From NCBI GenBank assembly GCA_903920835.1, contig CAIXNQ010000260.1, positions 1-12,450 on the forward strand: DNA of 12,450 bases, in the 5' to 3' direction. This DNA is from an uncultured Bacteroidota bacterium (lineage in GTDB: Bacteria; Bacteroidota; Bacteroidia; Flavobacteriales; Flavobacteriaceae). The notes under the pieces are model-generated. The model was not told the DNA's origin, did not search any database, and saw nothing but the letters and a program-made list of their open reading frames with translations. Below are positions 1 through 7,009 of this stretch, piece after piece. Both the position numbers and the translations under genes were made by a program. Position 1 is the first letter of the stretch; each line of letters begins with the position of its first letter.

Positions 1-1496
1 CCGATTTCATTGCCGAAGGAGTCGATCAAACGCGTGGTTGGTTTTATACACTACATGCTATTGGGACGTTAGTTTTTGATAAAATTGCCTATAAAAATGT
101 GGTTTCAAATGGTTTGGTTTTAGACAAAAACGGACAAAAAATGTCGAAACGTTTGGGCAACGCCGTTGACCCATTTACCACTTTAGCAGAATATGGACCA
201 GATGCAACCCGTTGGTATATGATTGCGAATGCCAATCCGTGGGACAACGTGAAATTTGACATCGAAGGTGTAGCAGAAGTGCGACGTAAATTCTTCGGAA
301 CATTATATAATACGTATTCGTTTTTTGCTTTGTATGCTAATATTGATGGTTTCAAATACGCTGAAGCTGAAATTCCGTTAAACGAAAGACCCGAAATAGA
401 CCGTTGGATTATTTCTGAATTGAATACTTTAATTAAAGTGGTTGACGATGCGTATTCGGATTATGAACCCACCAAAGCCACCAGAGCCATCTCTGACTTT
501 GTTCAAGAAAACCTCAGCAACTGGTATGTTCGTTTGTGCCGACGAAGATTCTGGAAAGGCGAATATGGCACCGATAAAATTGCTGCCTATCAAACACTTT
601 ATACCTGTTTGTTGACCGTTTCAAAGCTTTCTGCGCCGATTGCGCCGTTTTTCATGGACAAACTTTACAGAGATTTAACACTCGCTACACATTCAGAAAA
701 CTTCGAGAGTGTACATTTGGCAACGTTTCCAGCTGTGGTTGAAAACTTTGTTGATAAATCGTTAGAGAGTAAAATGATGAAAGCACAAACCATTTCTTCG
801 CTGGTTTTATCACTGCGAAAGAAAGAAATGATTAAGGTGCGTCAACCATTGAAAAAGGTTATGATTCCAATACTTGACGACAATCAACGGACGGAGATTG
901 AGGCAGTTTCTGACCTTATAAAGGCAGAGGTAAATGTTAAAGAAATAGAAATTCTGGACGATGCTTCGGGTGTTTTGGTGAAGCAAATTAAGCCCAATTT
1001 CAAAGCGTTAGGACCTCGATTTGGAAAAGATATGGGATTGATTGCAAAAGAGATACAACAGTTTAGTCCAGCTCAAATCAGTGAGATTGAGCAAAAAGGA
1101 AGTACTGTTATTGTAGTTTCAGGAAATGATGTAATTTTAGCCCTTGATGAAGTAGAAATTTCTTCGCAAGATATTGAAGGTTGGTTAGTAGCAAATTCAA
1201 ACGGGATAACGGTTGCTTTAGACATTACACTAACTCCCGAACTAATTCAAGAAGGAATAGCAAGAGAGTTAATCAATAGGATTCAAAATATCAGAAAAGA
1301 TTCTGGTTTTGAAGTGACCGATAAAATTAAAGTGCAGCTTAAAGCAAACAGTGTTTTAGAACAGGCAGTTTTAGCCAATTTAGATTATATAAAATCCGAG
1401 ACATTGACAGAAAGTTTGACCTTTGAAAACGAAATTAAAGAAGGAATCGAAATAGAATTTGATGAAATTAAAACAAGAATATTAATTACAAAATAA
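1..1496 (+). CDS. ileS: Isoleucyl-tRNA synthetase, C-terminal part (5' end outside window)
   Basis: Cytoplasmic class I aminoacyl-tRNA synthetase that charges tRNA-Ile. The frame is open from base 3, so the gene begins before the window; 497 residues are visible. Family members of this type have about 1,100 residues, so roughly the last 45% is present. Seen: the end of the Rossmann catalytic domain (GVDQTRGWFYTL), the KMSKR signature at 138-152 that closes over ATP, then the helical anticodon-binding domain (about 370-690, including DRWIISELN and NLSNWYVRLCRRRFW), and a C-terminal region with the ELIQEGIARELINRIQ helix typical of the long IleRS form. The segment NTYSFFALYANIDGF and the absence of a C-terminal Cys4 zinc finger point to the eukaryote-like type 2 enzyme. 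The in-frame GTG at 99 is internal, not a start. The next gene follows after 5 nt, so the two are probably cotranscribed. Confidence 0.97.
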   Translation, partial: DFIAEGVDQTRGWFYTLHAIGTLVFDKIAYKNVVSNGLVLDKNGQKMSKRLGNAVDPFTTLAEYGPDATRWYMIANANPWDNVKFDIEGVAEVRRKFFGTLYNTYSFFALYANIDGFKYAEAEIPLNERPEIDRWIISELNTLIKVVDDAYSDYEPTKATRAISDFVQENLSNWYVRLCRRRFWKGEYGTDKIAAYQTLYTCLLTVSKLSAPIAPFFMDKLYRDLTLATHSENFESVHLATFPAVVENFVDKSLESKMMKAQTISSLVLSLRKKEMIKVRQPLKKVMIPILDDNQRTEIEAVSDLIKAEVNVKEIEILDDASGVLVKQIKPNFKALGPRFGKDMGLIAKEIQQFSPAQISEIEQKGSTVIVVSGNDVILALDEVEISSQDIEGWLVANSNGITVALDITLTPELIQEGIARELINRIQNIRKDSGFEVTDKIKVQLKANSVLEQAVLANLDYIKSETLTESLTFENEIKEGIEIEFDEIKTRILITK

Positions 1497-1501
1497 AAAA
1501 A

Positions 1502-1882
1502 ATGATAGTAGATATAGCTAGATATTCTGATGCAGATTTGGCAGAATTTAAAGAAATTATCGTAAACAAAATTAACAAAGCACAAATAGATTTAGAACTT
1601 ATAAAAAGTGCTTATATGAATGATTTGAATAACGGCACTGACGATACGTCTCCTACATTCAAAGCATTTGAAGAAGGAAGTGAGACCATGAGTAAAGAGG
1701 CAAACTCGCAGCTGGCAATTCGTCAAGAGAAGTTCATCAGAGATTTAAAAAACGCTTTGTTTCGTGTAGAAAACAAAACTTATGGTGTTTGTAAAGTAAC
1801 CGGACAGTTAATTAGCAAAGAGCGTTTGCGGGTAGTTCCTCATGCAACGATGAGTATAGAAGCAAAGAATTCTAGAGGTTAA
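1502..1882 (+). CDS. TraR/DksA family protein with degenerate zinc finger
   Basis: 126-residue DksA-like protein. DksA relatives bind the RNA polymerase secondary channel and modulate transcription; that role is family knowledge, not shown here. An N-terminal helical hairpin (about residues 10-90) has acidic residues D47 and D48 near its tip. It is followed by the finger region YGVCKVTGQLI (94-104), RL, P113 and SIEAK. Aligned to the usual CxxC...CxxC finger, only C97 remains; the other ligand positions read T100, S118 and A121, so zinc is probably not bound in the standard way. The ATG lies 5 nt after the ileS stop and no better start exists. A strong terminator follows at 1893, ending the transcription unit. 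In many flavobacteria lspA follows this gene; it does not here. Confidence 0.92.
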   Translation: MIVDIARYSDADLAEFKEIIVNKINKAQIDLELIKSAYMNDLNNGTDDTSPTFKAFEEGSETMSKEANSQLAIRQEKFIRDLKNALFRVENKTYGVCKVTGQLISKERLRVVPHATMSIEAKNSRG

Positions 1883-1892
1883 TAAAGATTTC

Positions 1893-1919
1893 AAACACTC
1901 CTTTTGGAGTGTTTTTTTT
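1893..1919 (+). terminator. Rho-independent terminator of the ileS-dksA-like unit
   Basis: Perfect 9-bp stem (1893-1901 with 1906-1914) with loop TTTT, followed by a T-run to 1919. It starts 10 nt after the stop of the DksA-like gene. Read on the other strand it is a hairpin preceded by A-run and followed by only TTTGA, so it is weaker as a terminator for the convergent minus-strand gene ending at 1931. Confidence 0.92.
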
Positions 1920-1930
1920 GCTCCAAATTC

Positions 1931-2992
1931 TCAATTCAGTAAAACATATCCAAGGCTGAAAAGTATTGGGTGATTAATCACTTCGTTTCGATATTCGCAT
2001 TTGACAAGGATTCTGTCGGTGATTGACACTTCAAGTCCTGCGCCATAAATCACACCGATGCCATACGATTGTTGCAGTCCTTCGTTGTTGTTTGCTTCAA
2101 CATAAAGTTGGTTTGTGGTCTTTAAATAAGATAAATTGAAACCCAAATAAGCATAAGGACGGATGAATTTATTGGCAAAATTCTGCTGAAATTGAAACGG
2201 AACAGCAACCAGTTCTTGATTGTAATCATAAGTTTTGTTGTTATAAAAGGTTGGCATTTCTTTCTTGAAATAATTTAACCCGATGTTTAACGAAGTGCTT
2301 CGGCTGATTTTTGTAAAGTAAGTTCTATAAGTTCCTTTAACGAAATATTCGGTTTCATTCTTCCTAGAACCGCCCCCAGCGTTGGCTATCAAAAAACTTT
2401 TGTTCTTAGCTTTCTGTTTTATCTTCTCACTTTGCGAACCCATTAAAGTGTTGTAATCAATAATCACTTGACCAATGCTGCCCTCATTAAAATTGCTGTT
2501 TTTAGATGTGTTTCCCTCGGTTGCCTTGTTGAGTTCTACCATATAATTCAAATCTGTGTTTCTGTTTTCTAGCGAGACCAGATTGTCTTCTTCAAGAACA
2601 TATTGTTTGTTGTCATTAGTAACAATATAGATTGTTTCAGATTTAAAAACAGTTTTATATAATGACGCTTTACCTCTGATAATCAACTTTGCAAAAACCA
2701 GAATATCATCCGTGCTTTTATTGATTTTTACTTTAAATACTTCATAAAAATCATTACCTTCAATCACAAACGATTTTAGGTCGGCAGTTCCAAAGTTAGT
2801 TTCGCCAGTTGCAGAAACTGTTTTTCTAAACTGAACACCTTTACTATAACTGCCCAAATCATTTTGCATGATAAACCCCTCTATGATTTCGCCGTTTGTG
2901 CGGGTCAGCACCGCTGGGTTGTAGCTGTCTTTCAATTGAGAATACATCAAATTTATGCCTAATAGCATTAAAAAAGTAGCTGTGATTTTCAT
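1931..2992 (-). CDS. Secreted/outer-membrane hypothetical protein with C-terminal beta-barrel-like region
   Basis: 353-residue protein of no certain function. Residues 1-18 are a signal peptide (MK, hydrophobic core FLMLLGINLM, YS) with Gln19 as likely mature N-terminus. Residues about 22-150 form an N-terminal domain rich in beta-strands (TRTNGEIIEGFI, then LKSFVIEGNDFYEVFKVKI), a pattern seen in uncharacterised Bacteroidetes envelope proteins. A polar linker (about 150-195) leads to residues about 196-353, which show alternating hydrophobic/aromatic strands (YFVKGTYRTYF, IRPYAYLGFNLSYL, IGVIYGAGLEVSI) and end in SLGYVLLN, as expected for a small outer-membrane beta-barrel. ATG at 2992-2990 directly precedes the signal peptide. 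It is transcribed towards the ileS unit and divergently from amt. Barrel localisation is inferred from strand pattern only. Confidence 0.8.
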   Translation of the reverse strand: MKITATFLMLLGINLMYSQLKDSYNPAVLTRTNGEIIEGFIMQNDLGSYSKGVQFRKTVSATGETNFGTADLKSFVIEGNDFYEVFKVKINKSTDDILVFAKLIIRGKASLYKTVFKSETIYIVTNDNKQYVLEEDNLVSLENRNTDLNYMVELNKATEGNTSKNSNFNEGSIGQVIIDYNTLMGSQSEKIKQKAKNKSFLIANAGGGSRKNETEYFVKGTYRTYFTKISRSTSLNIGLNYFKKEMPTFYNNKTYDYNQELVAVPFQFQQNFANKFIRPYAYLGFNLSYLKTTNQLYVEANNNEGLQQSYGIGVIYGAGLEVSITDRILVKCEYRNEVINHPILFSLGYVLLN

Positions 2993-3068
2993 TTTTTTTA
3001 TAGTTATCAGAATGAATTTATATTAGGATTAGTAATTTTTTTGGAATTAGCAGGCATTATATTTGAGA

Positions 3069-3076
3069 CAAAAATA
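3069..3076 (-). promoter_or_regulatory. Candidate -7 promoter box for the minus-strand envelope gene
   Basis: On the minus strand this reads TATTTTTG, a match to the Bacteroidetes TAnnTTTG element. It lies 77 nt upstream of the ATG at 2992, which would give a leader of about 70 nt. I see no good TTG -33 element at the usual distance, so the call rests on one box in AT-rich DNA. Confidence 0.35.
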
Positions 3077-3254
3077 AATAAATTTTGTTTTTAAACTTAA
3101 TTTCTTTTTTATTTAGAGGTGTTAAAATTTACATAGTGATGCAATAAAAATGCAATTTATTTATAGATAATATCCATTTTTAATAAAGTTGAACATTTCA
3201 CTGATTAAGGAAGTTAAAAAATAATGGTTATGACCACAAATTTCATGCATTTAA

Positions 3255-3277
3255 TCTAATTTACCCTTAAAATTAGA
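3255..3277. promoter_or_regulatory. 8-bp inverted repeat just upstream of the amt promoter
   Basis: TCTAATTT (3255-3262) and AAATTAGA (3270-3277) are perfect inverse complements around a 7-nt centre ACCCTTA. The right arm ends 1 nt before the TTGACA element at 3279. This position suits an operator for a dimeric regulator of amt. Arms this AT-rich can occur by chance, and the regulator is unknown. Confidence 0.4.
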
Positions 3278-3278
3278 C

Positions 3279-3307
3279 TTGACATATATTTATTAATATA
3301 ATATTTG
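3279..3307 (+). promoter_or_regulatory. Probable amt promoter
   Basis: TTGACA at 3279-3284 is followed by TAATATTTG at 3299-3307, close to the Bacteroidetes TTG / TAnnTTTG pair (one extra base inside the -7 box). Transcription would start near 3314, leaving a leader of about 43 nt before the ATG at 3357. The leader contains an imperfect inverted repeat ACCCCAT / ATAGGGT (3315-3321 and 3327-3333). Confidence 0.45.
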
Positions 3308-3356
3308 TATTTTTACCCCATAAAAAATAGGGTTAAATATAAAATAATTAATTGTT

Positions 3357-4700
3357 ATGAAAATAGAGAAAAGATGGATTGTTTCCTTTACAATTATTTG
3401 TATTGTTGCTACTGTTGCACTTTTTTGGCCGACGCCATCGGAAAAAGCGGCAGTGCTCTCAGAGTTTGGTACAAAAAGCGATATTAATTTTGCCGACGTT
3501 GCTTGGTTATTAACAGCTTCTTGTTTGGTCTTACTGATGACTCCCGGTTTGTCCTTTTTTTATGGAGGAATGGTGGGCAAAAAAAATGTAATTTCGACCA
3601 TGCTTCAAAGTTTTATTTGCCTTGGAGTGGTGACATTGTTATGGGTAGTCGTAGGTTTCAGTTTGGCGTTTGGCGACCCAATTGGCGTTCATATCGGGGG
3701 TGGTTTTTACAGCTTTGTGGGCAATCCGTTCACCTTTCCTTTTATGGATTATGTTGGGGTTTTGCCCCATAAAAAAATGGCGAGCACCATTCCGTTTGTG
3801 CTTTTCGCTTTGTTTCAAATGAAGTTTGCCATTATCACTCCAGCCATCATCACAGGTTCGTTTGCAGAACGGGTTCGGTTTATTTCCTATTTATTATTTA
3901 TTTGTTTGTTTACATTATTCATATATGCACCACTTTGTCACTCTGTTTGGCACCCTAACGGAATTTTGGGTAGCTATTTCGGGATTAAAGATTTTGCAGG
4001 AGGCACCGTCGTTCATATGAGTGCAGGTTTTGCCGCCCTTGCAGGTGTATTGGTTTTGGGTAAACGAAAAAACAGCACCCACATTCCGACCAATATTCCT
4101 TTCGTGCTCTTAGGAACCGGAATGTTGTGGTTCGGTTGGTTTGGTTTCAATGCTGGATCGGCACTTGCAGCAAACGATGTGGCAGCAATGGCGTTTGCAA
4201 CCACCATTACGGCTTCGGCAGCAGCAATGCTCACTTGGATTTTCTTCGACAGATTGAACGGTCGAAAAGTATCTGCTCTTGGAGCTTGTATTGGTGCTGT
4301 GGTTGGGTTGGTAGCAATTACTCCTGCCGCAGGATATGTCTCAATTCCTGTGAGTTTGTTTATTGGATTCATAACTGCTATAGTTTCTAATTTAGCTGTG
4401 AATGCTACTTTTATGAAAAAGATTGACGACACCCTTGATGTTTTTGCGTGTCATGGTGTAGGCGGCATTATGGGAATGATTCTAACGGCAATCTTTGCAG
4501 AAGGTGAGAATTCCAGTTTGCTTCACGGCGGATGGGGTGTTTTTGGCGGACATATCGTTGCTTTATTATTGGTTTCAGCTTTCACTTTCTTTGGGGCGTT
4601 ATTGCTTTATAAAGTTACCGATTTCATAATTCCGCTTCGAGTTTCAGAAGCGTCAGAAGATTTAGGCTTGGATTTGTCTCAACACAACGAGAAACTTTAA
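3357..4700 (+). CDS. amt: Ammonium transporter (Amt/MEP/Rh family)
   Basis: 447-residue inner-membrane channel for ammonium uptake, acting as a trimer in this family. The N-terminal hydrophobic segment (about 7-25) may be a signal peptide, as in E. coli AmtB, and is followed by about eleven membrane segments. Pore residues known from AmtB are all present: F153-Q154 and gate Phe F157 (FQMKF), the motif DFAGGTVVH with D212 and twin-His H220, gate Phe F264 and S268 (FGFNAGS), and second twin-His H366 (CHGVGGIMG). The C-terminal tail is short (SEASEDLGLDLSQHNEKL). Length is normal for the family. No P-II (glnK/glnB) gene adjoins it, although these are often paired. It has its own upstream promoter, and I see no terminator before the next operon at 4805. 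Nitrogen limitation control is expected but not shown here. Confidence 0.97.
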   Translation: MKIEKRWIVSFTIICIVATVALFWPTPSEKAAVLSEFGTKSDINFADVAWLLTASCLVLLMTPGLSFFYGGMVGKKNVISTMLQSFICLGVVTLLWVVVGFSLAFGDPIGVHIGGGFYSFVGNPFTFPFMDYVGVLPHKKMASTIPFVLFALFQMKFAIITPAIITGSFAERVRFISYLLFICLFTLFIYAPLCHSVWHPNGILGSYFGIKDFAGGTVVHMSAGFAALAGVLVLGKRKNSTHIPTNIPFVLLGTGMLWFGWFGFNAGSALAANDVAAMAFATTITASAAAMLTWIFFDRLNGRKVSALGACIGAVVGLVAITPAAGYVSIPVSLFIGFITAIVSNLAVNATFMKKIDDTLDVFACHGVGGIMGMILTAIFAEGENSSLLHGGWGVFGGHIVALLLVSAFTFFGALLLYKVTDFIIPLRVSEASEDLGLDLSQHNEKL

Positions 4701-4778
4701 TTACCTCATATTTAGTTAATTTATTTGAAGTTTACAATTAGTTAACATTAATAAAGCATATAAATATTTAATCCGATT

Positions 4779-4786
4779 TAAGTTTG
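4779..4786 (+). promoter_or_regulatory. -7 promoter box of the four-gene envelope operon
   Basis: TAAGTTTG exactly matches the Bacteroidetes TAnnTTTG element and is followed by CA. Transcription would start near 4793, only about 12 nt before the ATG at 4805. No clear TTG element is visible at the -33 position. Two copies of TTAGTTAA lie upstream (4712-4719 and 4738-4745). The box supports ATG 4805 over the in-frame upstream TTG at 4784, which would fall inside the promoter. Confidence 0.5.
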
Positions 4787-4804
4787 CACCTTAAATTCAA
4801 CAAG

Positions 4805-6283
4805 ATGAAAAAAACAACTGTGCTCTTTGGTATTCTGTTTCTAATGCTTGTGTCCTGCACAAAAGACAGGGAAATTCCTTACAATATTGTTACTATCGAT
4901 CCGAATAGTGTTTTGATACACTATTGGAATTTTAATACTTTATCGGGAACTTTAACAACGATTAGTCCTGACTTAACTAAAATACCCAACAGTAATGCTG
5001 CTATTACTTATGATGGAACTGGTGCTGGTTACATGGATGCTTTTAGTCCAGGTTATGACTTAAATACTCAAAACAACGAAATAGCTGGTGGAGGTATTAA
5101 AGCTCGAAACCCGAGCGATACTAGAAACTTATTATTTTCATTACCAACAACAGGATATAAAACAATTGTCGTACAGTTTGCAACAGCTAAATCCTCGAGT
5201 GGCGCAACTACGCAAAGCTATTCTTACACTTTAGACGGAACAAATTATACTACTTCAGGTCTTTCAACATCAGTTTTCAACCCAACAGTCGATCCAGTTG
5301 CTTCTATCGTTAGCTTAGATTTTTCATCAATCACAGGTGTAGATAACAATCCTAATTTTAAAATCAAGATAAGTTTTTCTGGAACTACAGTTTCTGGCAC
5401 TTCTGGAAATAATAGATTTGATAATCTAACAGTGAAAGGAGTTCCGTTAAGTTTAACTGCCCCACCAGCAAATTTAAGTTATACAGTTCCAGCTTCATTT
5501 ACTATCAATACACAAATTATTGATTTGAATCCGAGTGTCTCTGGAAACATAACAAATTATAGTGTTTCTCCAAGTTTGCCTTCAGGTTTAATTTTAGATA
5601 CAACAACAGGGATTATTAGCGGAACTCCAACATCTTTGAGCGCTGCTATAAATTATACGATAACCGCTACAAATCCTTATGGAAGTGCAAATGTTACTGT
5701 TGCAATTACTGTTGCTGCTGCACCATTATATCTAATCCATTATTGGAACTTTAATAGTTTACCAATCACAGGAACAACAATCACAGCTCCAGTATTAGCA
5801 GACAGCTCTTTGATTACGCCAATTACAGCTAACATTACTTACGAAGGAACTGGTGCTGGATATGTTGATTCATATACTTCTCCAACAACATTAAATGCTC
5901 AAAATGCAGACGTTTCTAGTTTAGGGATTCGTTTTAGAAACCCTTCTGATACTCGGAATGTTATTATTGCAGCTCCAACCACTGGTTATAAAAATGTGGT
6001 AATGAAGTTTGCAACAGCTCGAAGTTCAGCTGGTGCATCTATTCAAAACTATTCTTATAGTCTAGACGGTGTTAATTTTATTACCACAGGATTAACAACA
6101 AATACTTTCAATCCAAATATTGACCCTGCTTATGATATTGTCACGCTTGATTTTTCTTCTATTTCGGGAGCGAATAACAATCCGAATTTCGTTGTGAAAA
6201 TAAATTTTGGCGGTATAGAAGCATCAGGAACAACCGGCAATAACCGAATAGATAACTTAACCTTTCAAGCCAATCAATTATGA
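4805..6283 (+). CDS. Lipoprotein with duplicated beta-sandwich domain flanking an Ig-like domain
   Basis: 492 residues, function unknown. The signal peptide ends in a lipobox (LVSC, Cys18), so the mature protein is lipid-anchored; the following TKDRE carries charge near +2 to +5, which might favour surface export. Domain order: sandwich A (about 37-212), an Ig-like domain of the putative-Ig (He_PIG) type (about 218-305; SVSPSLPSGLILDTTTGIIS then GTP), sandwich B (about 310-488). A and B share LIHYWNFN, GTGAGY, RNPSDTRN, PTTGYK, SYSY.LDG, LDFSS, NNPNF and GNNR.DNLT, showing internal duplication. No T9SS C-terminal domain. The start is the ATG at 4805, just before KKTTVLF. Its stop overlaps the next ATG by 4 nt (ATGA, 6280-6283), so translation is probably coupled. 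Likely an extracellular binding protein; ligand unknown. Confidence 0.85.
   Translation: MKKTTVLFGILFLMLVSCTKDREIPYNIVTIDPNSVLIHYWNFNTLSGTLTTISPDLTKIPNSNAAITYDGTGAGYMDAFSPGYDLNTQNNEIAGGGIKARNPSDTRNLLFSLPTTGYKTIVVQFATAKSSSGATTQSYSYTLDGTNYTTSGLSTSVFNPTVDPVASIVSLDFSSITGVDNNPNFKIKISFSGTTVSGTSGNNRFDNLTVKGVPLSLTAPPANLSYTVPASFTINTQIIDLNPSVSGNITNYSVSPSLPSGLILDTTTGIISGTPTSLSAAINYTITATNPYGSANVTVAITVAAAPLYLIHYWNFNSLPITGTTITAPVLADSSLITPITANITYEGTGAGYVDSYTSPTTLNAQNADVSSLGIRFRNPSDTRNVIIAAPTTGYKNVVMKFATARSSAGASIQNYSYSLDGVNFITTGLTTNTFNPNIDPAYDIVTLDFSSISGANNNPNFVVKINFGGIEASGTTGNNRIDNLTFQANQL
4913..6268 (+). repeat. Two-copy protein-level repeat inside the lipoprotein gene
   Basis: Copy A covers about 4913-5440 and copy B about 5732-6268, separated by the Ig-like domain. 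Each copy is about 176-180 residues, starts at LIHYWNFN and ends at the DNLT motif. By eye roughly half the aligned residues are identical, with no long stretch of identical DNA, so the duplication is old. Confidence 0.85.
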
Positions 6284-7008
6284 TTTTTAAAAAATACGCT
6301 TACATAGCCGTTGCACTTTTCTCAGTTGCTATTCAGGCTCAGAAAGAAGGTAAGTTAAAACCTACAAAACATATTACAGTTACCGTTCCAGAACCGTCGG
6401 ATATTTGTTATGACAGCAAAAACGATACATTCTATATGGTTAGCGACAAAGGAATGATTTTTGAAACTGACAAAGATTGTAAAGTCATTAGAAAACACAA
6501 ACAAAAAGGACATGATTTTGAAGCAGTCTATGCCGACGGGACTTTTGTTTATGCTGTAGATGAAAGCAACCGCACGATTTATAAATACGAATCTAAAACA
6601 TTCAAGTTGGTTAAATCGAACACTATTCCTTATTATGGTGCACGAAACAAAGGCTATGAATCTTTTGATTTTGACCCAATCAATAAAAAGTTCATTTTAA
6701 TTACAGAAAGCAATCCGATAATGCTTTTTGAATTAGACACCGATTTTAAAGTAACCGGACAAACTGATTTAAGCAATTTTGCCGAAGATATTTCGTCGGC
6801 AAGATTTCACAATGGTTTCTTGTGGTTGTTGAGCGATGAAGATTCAATGTTACTAAAACTAAATGCTTCAACTTATGAAGTGCTTCAAAAATGGAGCTTG
6901 CCTGTGATTAATCCAGAAGGTTTGGTATTTGATAAAGACGGCAATCTCCTCATCGCTTGCGACGATATGCAACGCGTGTATTATTTCAATAATCCTGAAA
7001 AAAATTAA
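6280..7008 (+). CDS. Exported SdiA-regulated/phytase-like five-bladed beta-propeller protein
   Basis: 242 residues. A signal peptide (1-20, ending IQA) leaves Gln21 first. The rest fits the SdiA-regulated (YjiK-like) family, related to the esterase-like-activity-of-phytase propellers. Five repeating units of about 43 residues each pair a strand acidic residue with a second one 13-16 residues later: D41/D56, E81/D94, E127/E143, D170/D186, E213/D228 (in PSDICYD, DFEAVY, YESFDFD, EDISSARF, PEGLVFD). This gives a near-symmetric acidic ring, compatible with divalent metal or phosphate-ester chemistry, but no activity can be claimed. ATG 6280 overlaps the lipoprotein stop; the porin gene starts 1 nt after this stop. 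Secreted or periplasmic. Confidence 0.85.
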   Translation: MIFKKYAYIAVALFSVAIQAQKEGKLKPTKHITVTVPEPSDICYDSKNDTFYMVSDKGMIFETDKDCKVIRKHKQKGHDFEAVYADGTFVYAVDESNRTIYKYESKTFKLVKSNTIPYYGARNKGYESFDFDPINKKFILITESNPIMLFELDTDFKVTGQTDLSNFAEDISSARFHNGFLWLLSDEDSMLLKLNASTYEVLQKWSLPVINPEGLVFDKDGNLLIACDDMQRVYYFNNPEKN

Positions 7009-7009
7009 A

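Larger units (their letters stand above)
2993..3356. other. 364-bp divergent regulatory region, no gene
   Basis: Very AT-rich stretch between the minus-strand envelope gene and amt. I found no credible coding sequence. It holds a minus-strand -7 box (3069-3076), a plus-strand box TATATTTG at 3058-3065 with no assigned gene, an 8-bp dyad (3255-3277), the probable amt promoter (3279-3307) and an imperfect inverted repeat in the presumed amt leader (3315-3333). The middle part, about 3100-3250, shows nothing I can name. Confidence 0.75.

Noticed and set aside
99..1496. GTG at 99 as the start of a complete ileS-like gene
   Set aside because: The frame is open from base 3 with IleRS sequence (GVDQTRGWFYTL) before the GTG; the gene is truncated by the window edge.
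3305..3487. 60-codon frame overlapping the amt start
   Set aside because: Runs out of frame through the amt promoter and N-terminus, with no protein features.
4013..4432. 139-codon open frame antisense to amt
   Set aside because: Shadow of a strongly conserved transporter gene; no export signal, motif or promoter.
4784..4804. TTG at 4784 as the lipoprotein start
   Set aside because: It lies inside the TAnnTTTG promoter box and would put seven residues before the signal peptide; ATG 4805 gives a standard lipoprotein signal.
6929..7009. Upstream TTG/ATC-type extension of the porin
   Set aside because: It overlaps the end of the propeller gene and disrupts the N-terminal signal peptide; ATG 7010 is correct.
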